Positions 7,264 through 16,272 of a stretch of 64,000 nt of DNA are shown piece after piece (position 1 is the first letter of the stretch; every line of letters begins with the position of its first letter). The notes under the pieces were generated by a model. That model was not told the origin of the DNA and ran no database searches. It saw nothing but the letters and a program-made list of their open reading frames with translations. The stretch lies in the NCBI RefSeq assembly GCF_014174515.1, contig NZ_JACJUG010000004.1:124001-188000 (forward strand), read 5' to 3'. Position numbers and translations under genes: made by a program. This DNA is from Mitsuaria sp. WAJ17 (GTDB lineage: Bacteria; Pseudomonadota; Gammaproteobacteria; Burkholderiales; Burkholderiaceae_C).

Positions 7264-9525
7264 TCAAGAGAGCTTGAAGGGCAGCTGGCGCTGCGGCTTG
7301 CCGGTCACCCTGGCGACGGCATTGGCAAAGGCCGGCGCCAGCGGCGGCAGGCCCGGCTCGCCCATGCCGGTGGGCGGCTCGGCGCTGGGCACGATGTGCA
7401 CGGCGATCGCCGGCATGTCGGTGATGCGCGGCACCGCGTAGTCGCCGAAGTTGCCCTGCTCCACCACGCCGTCCTTCAGCGTGATCGCCGCACCGGGCAG
7501 GCACATGCCAAGGCCCATCAGCGCGGCGCCCTGCACCTGGGCCTCGATGGTGCGCGGGTTCACCGCCAGATTGCAATGCACGCCGGCCGTGACCTGGTGC
7601 AGCACCGCCTGGCCCTTCTTCACCGAGGCCTCGACCACATAGGCCACCACGGTGTCGAAGGACTCGTGGACCGCCACGCCGAAGGCCCGGCCCGCCGGCA
7701 GCTTGCGTCTGCCATAGCCGCTCTGGGCCACTGCGAGCTCCAGCGCGGCGCGGTGGCGCGGGTGCTTGTCGCCGAACATCTTGAGGCGGTAGGCCACAGG
7801 GTCCTGCTTTGTGGCACGGGCGATCTCGTCGATCAGGGTCTCCATCACGAAGGCCGTGTGAGTGGAGCCCACGCTGCGCCACCACAGCACCGGCACATTG
7901 AGCTTGGGATGGTGGACGCGCAGGCGCATCGGGAAGGGATAGGGGTCCTTCATGCCCTCGACGGCCGTCTGATCGATGCCGTTCTTGACCATGAAGCCTT
8001 CAAACAGGGTGCCGGAAACGATGGACTGGCCCACGATGACGTGGTCCCAGGCCAGCACATTCCCCTGCTTGTCAAAGCCCAGGTGGGCCTGGTGCAGGTG
8101 CATGGGGCGGTAGTAGCCGCCGTGGATGTCGTCCTCGCGGCTCCACTGGGTCTTGACGGGGGCCTCGATGCCGGCGGCGCGCGCTGCCTTGGCCACGGCA
8201 CAGGCCTCGCAGACGAAGTCGCTGGTGGCCACGGCACGTCGACCGAAACCGCCCCCGGCCATCTGCACCTGGACGGCCACTTGCGCGGGCTTGAGGCCCA
8301 GCACCTTGGCCGCGGCCATGCCGTCCACGCCGGGGAACTGGGTGCCCACCCACAGCGTGGCGCCGTCGGGCCGCCACTGCACCGTGCAGTTCAGCGGCTC
8401 CATGGGAGCATGGGCCAGGTAGGGGAAGTGGAACTCAGCCTGGATTTTGTGCGGGGCCTTGGCCAGGGGCGCCATGTCGGCCTTGAAGTGCTCGGGGCCG
8501 TCCTGGCGGGCGAGCTGGCGATACTGGGCCAGTTGCCTGGCGCTATCGACCTTCTCGACGGTCGAGGTGTCCCAGTCGATCTTCAGGGCGTCGCGGCCCT
8601 GCTTGGCGGGCCAGTAGCCCTCGGCGATCACCGCCACACCTTCGGCGCCGCGGTCCAGGGGCACGCGCAGCACGGCCTTGACGCCGCGCACGGCACGGGC
8701 AGCGGCATCGTCCACCGAGCGGGGCTTGGCACCGAAGACCGGTGGGCGCGCGATCACAGCCGTCAGCTGGCCGGGCAGGCGCACGTCGATGCCGAAGTCC
8801 TGCTTGCCACTGCTCTTGGCCTTGCTGTCCAGGCGGTCCATGGGCTTGCCGATCAGGCGGAAGTCCTTGGGGTTCTTGAGCGTGACCTGCTCCGGCACCG
8901 GCTGGGCCATGGCGGCTTCGGCCAGCTCGCCGTAGCCGGCCCGGCGTCCGTCGGCGGCGATGACCTGGCCCTGCTCGGTGCGCAGCGTGGCCACGCCCAC
9001 GTTCCAGCGCGCCGCGGCCGCCCCCATCAGCATGGCGCGGGCGCGGGCGCCCAGCTCGCGGTACTGCATGAAGCTGTTCTTGATGCTGTTGGAACCGCCG
9101 GTCATGTGCAGACCGAAGGCGGGGTCCACAAAGGCCGGGGCATTGCTGCCCAGCTCGGCCTGAACGCGGGACCAGTCGGCGTCCAGCTCCTCGGCCAGGA
9201 TCATGGGCAGGGCCGTGTGCACACCCTGGCCGAACTCCAGGCGGTTGACCAGCACGGTGACCAGGCCGTCCGGCGCGATGCGCAGGAAGGACACCGGCTG
9301 CTGGAAGGGCTTGAGGCCGGCGGCGGGGGCGTCGGAGGCCGCGGCAGCCAGGGGCGCAAAGCCCAGCGCGAAGCCGGTGCCGCCGGTGATCTTGAGGAAG
9401 CCGCGGCGGCTCAGCGCCGACGGCGCCTCCGCGCCAGGCTCGCGCGCCAGGATGTGCCGCAGGGCGCGGGGCATCTCGGCGGCCAGGGTGGCGCCAAGTT
9501 CAGGAGACAGGTGGCGGTTCAGCAT
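7264..9525 (-). CDS. Periplasmic molybdopterin-binding subunit of an IorB-type aldehyde/isoquinoline oxidoreductase
   Basis: 753 residues. The start at 9525 was chosen because it opens the gene just after the small subunit with an AGGAGA-like site (AAGGAGACC) and gives a proper N-terminus. Residues 39-49 (SRRGFLKITGG) form a twin-arginine motif followed by a hydrophobic stretch and AAA, so the folded cofactor-loaded enzyme should go to the periplasm by Tat. Molybdopterin contacts include GGGFGRR and GMGEPGLPPLAPAFANAV near the end, which carries the catalytic Glu. Family members oxidise aldehydes or N-heterocycles by hydroxylation, passing electrons through the 2Fe-2S subunit to cytochromes or quinone. 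The substrate is not readable from sequence. Confidence 0.88.
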   Translation of the reverse strand: MLNRHLSPELGATLAAEMPRALRHILAREPGAEAPSALSRRGFLKITGGTGFALGFAPLAAAASDAPAAGLKPFQQPVSFLRIAPDGLVTVLVNRLEFGQGVHTALPMILAEELDADWSRVQAELGSNAPAFVDPAFGLHMTGGSNSIKNSFMQYRELGARARAMLMGAAAARWNVGVATLRTEQGQVIAADGRRAGYGELAEAAMAQPVPEQVTLKNPKDFRLIGKPMDRLDSKAKSSGKQDFGIDVRLPGQLTAVIARPPVFGAKPRSVDDAAARAVRGVKAVLRVPLDRGAEGVAVIAEGYWPAKQGRDALKIDWDTSTVEKVDSARQLAQYRQLARQDGPEHFKADMAPLAKAPHKIQAEFHFPYLAHAPMEPLNCTVQWRPDGATLWVGTQFPGVDGMAAAKVLGLKPAQVAVQVQMAGGGFGRRAVATSDFVCEACAVAKAARAAGIEAPVKTQWSREDDIHGGYYRPMHLHQAHLGFDKQGNVLAWDHVIVGQSIVSGTLFEGFMVKNGIDQTAVEGMKDPYPFPMRLRVHHPKLNVPVLWWRSVGSTHTAFVMETLIDEIARATKQDPVAYRLKMFGDKHPRHRAALELAVAQSGYGRRKLPAGRAFGVAVHESFDTVVAYVVEASVKKGQAVLHQVTAGVHCNLAVNPRTIEAQVQGAALMGLGMCLPGAAITLKDGVVEQGNFGDYAVPRITDMPAIAVHIVPSAEPPTGMGEPGLPPLAPAFANAVARVTGKPQRQLPFKLS

Positions 9526-9536
9526 GGCGGTCTCCT

Positions 9537-10010
<474 letters not shown>

Positions 10011-10139
10011 GACTTCGGGTCTCCGCGGTTGGAAGAAAGGGGGTCACCGGAATCCGTACTGCGGCGCGCAAGGCGGATGGGCGGACGTGTCAGCCGCTGA
10101 ATGTAGGCCCTTCCCTGCGCCACGGATAGCCCAGCCGCA

Positions 10140-10180
10140 CTTGCTGCACTGTCAAGAAAAGCTTGCCAATCAAGCGATAG
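10140..10180 (-). promoter_or_regulatory. Candidate promoter and operator of the iorAB-xdhC-mocA operon
   Basis: On the minus strand a perfect -35 hexamer TTGACA occupies 10155-10150, with a weak -10 (GGCTAT) 18 bases further on. Just upstream is an exact inverted repeat, GCTTG-N5-CAAGC (10161-10175), overlapping the stop codon of the LysR gene. Its place next to the -35 suits an activator site for that LysR protein. The leader to the ATG at 10010 would be roughly 110 bases. The assignment is inference from position and symmetry. Confidence 0.35.
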
Positions 10181-11147
10181 GCCGGAGGTGCTGACGCCGG
10201 CCCTGGAGCTCCAGGCGTGCCAGTTCCTGCTCGCCGAGCACGTAGTCGCTGTTGCCGCTCAGGCGCTCGATGGCGAGATCGATGAAGGCCCGCACCCGCG
10301 CCGGCTGAGCCACGCGGCTGCCCCAGTAGATGTGCAGGCCGTACTGGTCCGCCGTGTGCGCCGCCAGCACGGGCACGAGCCGGCCCGCACGCAGATGGGC
10401 GGCCGCCATGATGCCGCTGAGCTGGCCGATCACGCGCCCCGCCAGGACAGCCTCCATCTCCAGCCCCTCCTCGTTGGTACAGAAGGCGGGCAGGACCTCC
10501 TGCTCCACCGTGTTGCCGTCCACCTTGACATGCCAGGGCAGCAGGCGCCCGGTAGAGGGGTGGCGGAAGCCGCTGCAGCGGTGCCCGGCCAGCTCCGCGA
10601 GGGTCGAGGGCGCGCCGTGGCGCTTCAGGTAGGCCGGAGCGGCGCAGAGGATCAGCTGCAGGGCGAATAGCCTGCGGGCGATGACGCCGTCCGCCGGCGC
10701 GGAGCCCACTCGAAAGCCCACGTCCACCCGGTCCTCGACCCAGTTGCCGATGCGGTCGTCCAGCTGCACATCGGGCTGGGCGTCAGGATGGCGGCGGCAG
10801 AACTCGTCCACCAGGGCCCCGATGACGGGCTGGAAACTGGAGCGCGGCCCCACGATGCGCAGCGGGCCGGCCACCTCGTCCCTTGCCTGGCGCACCACCT
10901 GGAAGGCGCGCTCCAGCCCCTGCAGGGCCGGCAGGGCGGCGTCCATGAAGAGCCGCCCCTCGTCCGTCAGCGACATATTGCGCGTGGTGCGGTGAAAGAG
11001 CCGCGCGCCCAGCTTCTGCTCCAACTGGGCCAGGGCCTGGCTGGCCGCCTGCGGGCTGATGCCCTCGGCGGCGGCGGCGCGGCGCAGGCTGCCCAGCTCG
11101 GCGGTCTTGACGAAGAGTTTGAGGTTGCGCAGCTCGCTCTGGGACAT
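10170..11147 (-). CDS. LysR-family transcriptional regulator
   Basis: 325 residues from the ATG at 11147. The N-terminal winged helix-turn-helix reads LFVKTAELGSLRRAAAAEGISPQAASQALAQLEQKLGARLFHRTTRNMSLT (key residues only: A..S.Q.L..LE..LG..LF.R). The effector-binding domain follows (LRIVGPRSSFQPVIGALVDEF, GFRVG). It belongs to the CrgA/AaeR-like group common in Burkholderiales. It lies directly upstream of the IorAB operon on the same strand, with 159 bases between, and a dyad overlaps its own stop codon. It probably controls that operon and may be partly co-transcribed with it. The inducer is unknown. Confidence 0.9.
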   Translation of the reverse strand: MSQSELRNLKLFVKTAELGSLRRAAAAEGISPQAASQALAQLEQKLGARLFHRTTRNMSLTDEGRLFMDAALPALQGLERAFQVVRQARDEVAGPLRIVGPRSSFQPVIGALVDEFCRRHPDAQPDVQLDDRIGNWVEDRVDVGFRVGSAPADGVIARRLFALQLILCAAPAYLKRHGAPSTLAELAGHRCSGFRHPSTGRLLPWHVKVDGNTVEQEVLPAFCTNEEGLEMEAVLAGRVIGQLSGIMAAAHLRAGRLVPVLAAHTADQYGLHIYWGSRVAQPARVRAFIDLAIERLSGNSDYVLGEQELARLELQGRRQHLRPIA

Positions 11148-11245
11148 GGGGCGGACGCCTCCGACTGAAGTTGGATCAAGACGGCTGGGCACAGATTATC
11201 AAGCCGGACTTGCCAATGTCGGCCCCCACGGGCAGCGCCTGCCCC

Positions 11246-12403
11246 TCAGGCCCGCCCTTCCAGCATGCGCTGCGCCACCTGGCGCCAGCGGGGATCCGGC
11301 GCCCGCGTGTCCTCCTGCCAGCAGGCATGCACACCCTTGATCACGTGCTCGTCGTCCTGGGCCAGGGCGGCGCGGTGCAAGGCCGGCCAGGCCTCTTCCG
11401 CGAACGCCGGCAGCGCGTCCTGCCATTGCAGGCGGCCGGCCATCCAGCCGGCCACGGTCGCGCGATCCAAGGCGGCGACCAGGGGCTGCTGGTCCACCGA
11501 GGCCGGCAGCAGGGGCCGCAGCACCCGCAGCGCGCGCAGGCCCGTGATCAGGTGAAGCACCGTGAAGTTGCGGCTGTGCAGATAGGCCTCGCGGGCCACT
11601 TCCAGCAGCTGCTCGCGCCGCTGCCCAAGGCCCGAGGCCGGTGCCAGGCGCTCGGCCAGGCCGGCGTAGAGCGGCGTTTCGCTGGCGCTGCGCATGCGGT
11701 AGATGATCATGGGCAGCTCGCTGCGCCAGTCCTTCGTGTGGCTGCGCAGGGCCTGCGTCCAGTCGGCGGGCGCCATCGCGGCCCCGCCCACATTGCCGGA
11801 CGGCAGCAGTTCCCACCAGGCGGCCCAGGTGGCCAGGGCGGCGGCCAGCTCGCCGGGATGGGCGCTCTCCCAGGCATGCGCCGTACGGATCAGGCCGTGG
11901 AAGGCGAAGGCATGCGGCGAGCGCAGCAGGCCCTCCAGGTGCGAGCCCAGCACTTGGGCGGCAGGCTGGCGGGCCAGCAGGGCCGCGAAGTAGGCCTGCA
12001 GCCAGGGGAAGTCCTCAGGCTGGCCGCGACGCTGCAGCCACTCATCCGCCCCCGCGGTACCCGCCATCCGCCGCTGGACCGCGCGCAGGGCCGAGGCCTG
12101 CTGCGCTTGCGTGGCGGGCCCAGCGAGCGCCAGCTTGGGGCGCTCATGCTCGAGCAGCGCCTGCAGGCGCGGGGCGTCCGCCCCCATCTCCCAGGCGGCA
12201 TGCAAGGCCATTGGCAAGTGGTTGCTCATGGCGCCGTCGAAGGCTGGCCCGAAGGCCAGCGCCTCGTCCAGGCCCCGGTGGAGCAAGCCCTGGGACCCGG
12301 CCTTGGGCCCTGCCGCCCGGCTCGGCAGGGGGGATCCTGCAGCCAAGTCGTCGCCCAGGCGCTGCGCCCAGTTCTGGAATGCATGGTTCAGCACATCGTC
12401 CAT
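11246..12403 (-). CDS. Questin-oxidase-like protein
   Basis: 385 residues. The hallmark is FDGAMSNHLPMALHA at about 55-69, the start of the questin oxidase-like family, followed by an all-helical body with scattered His residues (HGLIRTAHAWE, HSRNFTVLHLITG). Fungal questin oxidase opens an anthraquinone ring in a Baeyer-Villiger-type step; bacterial members are largely unstudied. The ATG at 12403 has AGGAGA six bases upstream. The gene is divergent from soxR with a SoxR box in its promoter, so it is likely induced by redox-cycling quinones or phenazines. That makes quinone modification or detoxification a sensible hypothesis, not a demonstrated function. Confidence 0.75.
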   Translation of the reverse strand: MDDVLNHAFQNWAQRLGDDLAAGSPLPSRAAGPKAGSQGLLHRGLDEALAFGPAFDGAMSNHLPMALHAAWEMGADAPRLQALLEHERPKLALAGPATQAQQASALRAVQRRMAGTAGADEWLQRRGQPEDFPWLQAYFAALLARQPAAQVLGSHLEGLLRSPHAFAFHGLIRTAHAWESAHPGELAAALATWAAWWELLPSGNVGGAAMAPADWTQALRSHTKDWRSELPMIIYRMRSASETPLYAGLAERLAPASGLGQRREQLLEVAREAYLHSRNFTVLHLITGLRALRVLRPLLPASVDQQPLVAALDRATVAGWMAGRLQWQDALPAFAEEAWPALHRAALAQDDEHVIKGVHACWQEDTRAPDPRWRQVAQRMLEGRA

Positions 12404-12440
12404 CGTCGTTCTCCTCATTGCTTCACGGCACGATGGGCGG

Positions 12441-12471
12441 ATACTGCAAGTTCAAGTTAACTTGAAGTCAA
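12441..12471 (-). promoter_or_regulatory. SoxR operator and SoxR-dependent promoter
   Basis: The perfect 16-base palindrome TTCAAGTTAACTTGAA (12451-12466) matches the core of the established SoxR box (CTCAAGTTAACTTGAG type). It is framed on the minus strand by TTGACT (12471-12466) and CAGTAT (12446-12441) with exactly 19 bases between, the over-long spacer that MerR-family activators correct by untwisting DNA. Transcription would start near 12434 and run into the questin-oxidase-like gene with a ~30-base leader. The same operator may also repress soxR, which diverges at 12511. Confidence 0.9.
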
Positions 12472-12510
12472 GCACTCATTTCATCCTCACTCCCTCTTCC
12501 AGGAACTGCC

Positions 12511-13041
12511 ATGAGCGCTGCCTCCTCCGCCCTGCTGCCCATCGGTGACTTCGCCCGCCGTGCCGGCGTCGCCGCCAGCGCCCTGCGCTTCTACGAGGAG
12601 CAGGGCCTGCTGACGAGCCACCGCAGCGCCTCGGGCCGCCGTCAGTTCGCGCGCAGCGACCTGCGTCGCGTGGCCTTCATCCGCGCTGCGCAGCAGGTGG
12701 GCCTGAGCCTGGACCAGATCCGCGCCGCGCTGGCCAGCCTGCCGGACGCCCGCACACCCAATGCGCGCGACTGGGAACGCCTCTCGCGCGCCTGGCAGCC
12801 CCTGCTGGCGGCGCGCATCGCGGAGCTGCAGCAGTTGCAGGACACCCTCGCCTCCTGCATCGGTTGCGGATGCCTCTCGCTCAGCAAGTGCAAGCTCTAC
12901 AACCCGCAGGACGCGGCCGCTCGGCGCGGCGCGGGGGCGCGCTACTGGATGGGGGACCGGTCCGGCGAGGTGCTGGCAGAAGCGGCAGAAGCGGCGGAAA
13001 CCGACCTGGCCGCCGCAGGTGGGCGGGGCCAGGCGGGCTGA
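12511..13041 (+). CDS. soxR: Redox-sensing transcriptional activator SoxR
   Basis: 176 residues, MerR family. The N-terminal helix-turn-helix reads IGDFARRAGVAASALRFYEEQGLL, followed by GRRQFARSDLRRVAFIRAAQQVGLSL and a dimerisation helix. Cys116, Cys119, Cys121 and Cys127 form the diagnostic C-x2-C-x-C-x5-C [2Fe-2S] motif (CIGCGCLSLSKC). Oxidation of this cluster by redox-cycling drugs or quinones switches the promoter on. The C-terminal ~25 residues are Ala/Glu-rich. There is no soxS, as usual outside enterics; the visible target is the divergent questin-oxidase-like gene. Confidence 0.95.
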   Translation: MSAASSALLPIGDFARRAGVAASALRFYEEQGLLTSHRSASGRRQFARSDLRRVAFIRAAQQVGLSLDQIRAALASLPDARTPNARDWERLSRAWQPLLAARIAELQQLQDTLASCIGCGCLSLSKCKLYNPQDAAARRGAGARYWMGDRSGEVLAEAAEAAETDLAAAGGRGQAG

Positions 13042-13176
13042 TGCCGCCCTGATGACAGCAGCGCCAGGCCCGCCTATCCTTGCGGCCGAGCCGGCCGGGC
13101 CGGCCGGTTCGCTGGCATTTCGGGGTCAGGTCTTGCCGGCCCTGCCATGAAGACGCCAGGCAGCCGGGAGCGACAC

Positions 13177-14067
13177 ATGGACTTCTGCGGATTCAGCACA
13201 TCGCGGGTGACGGTCGGCGAGATCGACATCGCCTGCTGCGTCGGTGGCTCGGGCCCGCCGCTGCTGCTGCTGCATGGCTTTCCCCAGACCCGCGCCATGT
13301 GGGCCCGCATCGCGCCTCAGCTGGCCCGGCACTACACCGTGGTAACCGCCGACCTACGGGGCTACGGAGACTCCAGCAAGCCACGAAGGCGCCCCGACAA
13401 CGCCAACTACTCGTTCCGCGCCATGGCCAACGACCAGCTCGGCCTGATGCGCCGCCTGGGCTTCGAGCGCTTCCACCTGGTCGGCCATGACCGCGGCGGG
13501 CGCACCGCTCACCGCATGGCGCTGGACCATCCGGAAGCGGTGCGCTCGCTGACAGTCATGGACATCGTGCCGACCCTGGCCATGTTCATGGACACCCGCC
13601 ACCAGGTCGCGGCCGCCTACTGGCACTGGTACTTCCTCCAGCAGCCAGAGCCCTTCCCCGAGCGCCTCATCGGCCAGGACCCCGACTACTTCTACGAGAC
13701 CTGCCTGCTGGGCTGGGGCAAGGCGCAGCTGGGCGACTTCGACCCGGCGCAGCTCGCCGACTACCGCCGGTGCTGGCGGGACCCCGGCATGATCCACGGC
13801 TCGTGCTCGGACTACCGCGCCGCGGCCACGGTGGACCTGGCCCTGGACCAGGTGGACGCCGGGCGGCTTGTCGAATGTCCGACCCTGGTCTTCTACGGTG
13901 CGGGCGGGGTGATGAATGCGCTCTTCGACATCCCCGCGGAGTGGCGCAAGCGCTGCCGCGAGGTGCACACGGCAACGCTGCCCGGCGGCCACTTCTTCGC
14001 GGACCATCTGCCCGACGAGACGGCCGCCGAGCTGCTGCGCTTCCTGGGCGGCCTTGGCGCGTCCTGA
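13177..14067 (+). CDS. Alpha/beta hydrolase, fluoroacetate (haloacetate) dehalogenase-like
   Basis: 296 residues from the ATG at 13177, chosen over an ATG 30 bases upstream because GGGAG lies before it. The fold motifs are LLLHGFPQT (oxyanion region), RGYGDSSKP and the nucleophile elbow GHDRGGR. Asp105 is the nucleophile, with Arg106 and Arg109 placed to bind carboxylate, Asp129 and His273 for the charge relay, and His150-Trp151 plus Tyr214 in the positions I recall for the halide pocket of fluoroacetate dehalogenase. The spacing of Asp, Arg, Arg, Asp, His, Trp and Tyr matches that enzyme with a constant offset, as remembered. An epoxide hydrolase is the main alternative, but its two lid Tyr are not evident. 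It follows soxR by 135 bases. Confidence 0.75.
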   Translation: MDFCGFSTSRVTVGEIDIACCVGGSGPPLLLLHGFPQTRAMWARIAPQLARHYTVVTADLRGYGDSSKPRRRPDNANYSFRAMANDQLGLMRRLGFERFHLVGHDRGGRTAHRMALDHPEAVRSLTVMDIVPTLAMFMDTRHQVAAAYWHWYFLQQPEPFPERLIGQDPDYFYETCLLGWGKAQLGDFDPAQLADYRRCWRDPGMIHGSCSDYRAAATVDLALDQVDAGRLVECPTLVFYGAGGVMNALFDIPAEWRKRCREVHTATLPGGHFFADHLPDETAAELLRFLGGLGAS

Positions 14068-14423
14068 GGCGGGCTCTGTTGCCGCTGGAGGTGCCCGCCG
14101 CCACAGCAGAGGCGCCGCGCTGCTCGGCAACGCTGTCAGCAGGCCGACCATGAAGGGCGAGGCCACGGCACCGGGTCCCCTCAGTCCCTTCAGTCCCTTC
14201 AGTCCCTTCAGTCCACTCTCGTGCATCCCTGTCGTGGGATGGTGATGAGACCCGCCGCCGGGGCAGGAATGCAGGGGGGGACGGCGCCGGCCGCATGAGA
14301 TCGCCATCGCGAGGCAGGGCCTGCCCTCTGCGCCCGCGCCTCCTGCGGTCAACCGGGCGGGCGCCGAGGCGTTCAGGAATGACCACCGGCCCGACAGCGC
14401 CGGCATCGCAAGGACACCCCATC
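14068..14423. other. 356-base intergenic stretch with a 9-bp tandem repeat
   Basis: No convincing gene: the frames here lack a ribosome site and have a shadow-like composition. It contains TCAGTCCCT three times in tandem plus a fourth imperfect copy (TCAGTCCAC) at 14181-14216. No clear terminator with a T-run follows the dehalogenase-like gene. Confidence 0.6.
14181..14216. repeat. 9-bp tandem repeat, four units
   Basis: The unit TCAGTCCCT occurs at 14181, 14190 and 14199 exactly, and at 14208 with two changes at its end. It is short enough to vary by polymerase slippage. It lies about 115 bases after the dehalogenase-like stop codon. Confidence 0.9.
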
Positions 14424-14627
14424 ATGACCACGATGACCCTCACCTTCACCGGCACCCCCGGCCAGGCCCGCAAGGCCCTGGTTGAGCTGCTGCAGCGCTA
14501 CCGCTCGGCCTACTTCGTCGAGCGCAGCAGCCAGGAGTACCTGGTGACCGCCGACGAGCGCACCGCGCACGAGCTGGCCGCCCAGGCCCAGTGGTCCGTC
14601 CGGCCCGCGCCGGAACCGGTGCGCTGA
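14424..14627 (+). CDS. Small uncharacterised protein, 67 residues
   Basis: 67 residues, beginning MTTMTLTFTGTPGQARKAL. A predicted beta-alpha-beta pattern (LTFTGT / ARKALVELLQRY / AYFVERSSQEYLVTADERTAHELAAQA) gives a compact mixed fold, and the composition is normal for the genome. There is no signal peptide or membrane segment. A ribosome site is weak (AAGGAC at about 9 bases). It stands alone between two hydrolases on the same strand. I do not recognise the family. Confidence 0.5.
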   Translation: MTTMTLTFTGTPGQARKALVELLQRYRSAYFVERSSQEYLVTADERTAHELAAQAQWSVRPAPEPVR

Positions 14628-14774
14628 TCCCGAAGGCAGCGGCCGCGCCGCCCCTCGCCGCCCGCCCCGGCCATCCAGGCAAGTCCCGACGGTGCGGATC
14701 GAGCCTCGGTGATAGCGTCTGTGCTGCGCAGCCGGAAGACCGGACTGCGCGCGACAAGCGCATCGGAGGCAAGC

Positions 14775-15737
14775 ATGGTTTGGAATTGGTTGAAATCGAC
14801 CGGCCGGGCGGCGGCAGTGCTGCTCGCACTGCCTGCGCAGGCCGCGCAGGACGATTCCCTGGCGCACGCCCGGCAGCCGGCACTGTCCTTCATCAGCTTC
14901 CCCTCGCCCAATCTGGCGGCGCCCGGCACGACGCTGACCATCCAGGGCAAGCTGAGCCTGCCGGCGCACGCTGGCCGGGGCGCCGGCCACGGCCATCGCA
15001 AGTTGCCCGCCGTGCTCATCCTGCATGGCTCGGCGGGCATCGATGCCCGCGGTGACTTCTACGAGGCCGCACTCAACGCGGCCGGGATCGCCACCCTTCA
15101 GATCGACATGTGGCAGGCACGGGGCGTCACCACGGCCGTCCAGCGCCCCAACGCGCCGGTGCTGACCTACCCGGACGCCTTCTCGGCCCTGGCCTACCTG
15201 GCCCAGCGGCCGGAGATCGATGGCACCCGCGTCGGCGTGCTGGGCTTCTCCTGGGGCGGCCTGGTGAGCCTGGGAGCAGCCGAGCGCCTGTATGCCGGGC
15301 GGTTCGGCGGCGGTCGCACTTTCAAGGCGCATGTCGCGCACTACCCCGTCTGCTATGCCTGGAACAACACGGCCCTGCTGGCCACGCTGAACACCACGCC
15401 CGCGCAGTTCGGTGTGCAGTGGCTCAACCTCACCGGCGCGCCCGTGATGATCCAGATCGGCAGCAGGGACGACTACGACAAGGGCAGCGCCGCCTGCCAA
15501 GCGCTGGCGCAGTCGGCCAATGCCAGCAACGGCAACGTCGTCAGCGTCAACAGCTACCCCGGCGCCACCCATGGCTGGGACCGCCTGATGGTGCCCATGA
15601 CCGTGACGGACCCCTACGCCGACCAGGGCAGCTACTTCCGCACCGGCGTGCTGCCCAGCGTGCAGTTCACACCCGATGCAGAGCAGGCCTGGCTGGCGCG
15701 TTCCCGGGTGGTGCGCTTCTTCGAGCGGCAGCTCTAG
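14775..15737 (+). CDS. Secreted dienelactone-hydrolase-family protein
   Basis: 320 residues from the ATG at 14775, with GGAGG five bases upstream. The first ~24 residues (ending LPAQAAQ) are a Sec signal peptide, so the protein is periplasmic. Then come LPAVLILHGSAGID, a nucleophile elbow GFSWGG with Ser in place of the Cys of classical dienelactone hydrolase, SRDDYDKG with the likely acid, and GATHGWDRL with the catalytic His. Members cleave esters or lactones; the substrate is unknown. It is not overlapped by neighbours, and its 3' end faces speH convergently. Confidence 0.8.
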   Translation: MVWNWLKSTGRAAAVLLALPAQAAQDDSLAHARQPALSFISFPSPNLAAPGTTLTIQGKLSLPAHAGRGAGHGHRKLPAVLILHGSAGIDARGDFYEAALNAAGIATLQIDMWQARGVTTAVQRPNAPVLTYPDAFSALAYLAQRPEIDGTRVGVLGFSWGGLVSLGAAERLYAGRFGGGRTFKAHVAHYPVCYAWNNTALLATLNTTPAQFGVQWLNLTGAPVMIQIGSRDDYDKGSAACQALAQSANASNGNVVSVNSYPGATHGWDRLMVPMTVTDPYADQGSYFRTGVLPSVQFTPDAEQAWLARSRVVRFFERQL

Positions 15738-15882
15738 GCCCGCACCGCCTGCCGGCGCCGACGGGCGCCTTCAGATCGGAACGCTGCCCGTGCAGCCCAG
15801 GGCTGCGAGAGCCCCGGCGCCTTCATCACCCGGTTCCGGCAGCGCATGGACCTGGCGCCCACAGCCTGGCGGGTCCGCGCTG

Positions 15883-16272
15883 TCAGGGCGCTGAGGCACC
15901 CTGCCCTCTGCGCAAGACCTGGCACTGCACCTCGCCGGGGGCAAAGGCGGCGATCAGCGCGTCCATCAGATGCTCGGCCTTGGCGCTGTTGTCCGCCCCG
16001 TAGTTGCAGACGTAGACATCCAGCGTCACCCCGCCCAGCTCCGGCCAGGTGTGGATGGCCAGGTGGGACTCCGCGAGCAACACCACGCCGGTGATGCCGC
16101 TGGGCTCGCCCGCCACGGCCGGCGTGAAGCGATGGAAGAGCTCGGCGACGGCGCCCAGACCGGCCTCGGCCACCGCCGCCACGCAGCGGTGGCGCAGGGC
16201 GGCGGGGTCGGTCATCAAGGCCTGCGCGGGATCGCAGCCACGCAGATCGGCAGTGAGGTGCAGCCCTTGCAT
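15883..16272 (-). CDS. speH: S-adenosylmethionine decarboxylase proenzyme, short bacterial form
   Basis: 129 residues, typical of the class 1B proenzyme. It self-cleaves between Glu68 and Ser69 in LLAESHLAIHTWPE, turning the Ser into the catalytic pyruvoyl group; His74 and Cys89 (DVYVCNYG) are the processing and proton-donor residues. The product, decarboxylated SAM, is the aminopropyl donor for spermidine. No spermidine synthase gene is adjacent: upstream on the minus strand is a degraded stretch and downstream the convergent hydrolase. The start ATG lies in MQGLHLTADLRGC, matching the family's usual N-terminus. Confidence 0.93.
   Translation of the reverse strand: MQGLHLTADLRGCDPAQALMTDPAALRHRCVAAVAEAGLGAVAELFHRFTPAVAGEPSGITGVVLLAESHLAIHTWPELGGVTLDVYVCNYGADNSAKAEHLMDALIAAFAPGEVQCQVLRRGQGASAP

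Noticed and set aside
13667..14473. Minus-strand frame with a repeated Thr-Glu-Gly run
   Set aside because: The run is only the translation of the 9-bp repeat on the antisense strand, and the rest of the frame is antisense to the dehalogenase-like gene.
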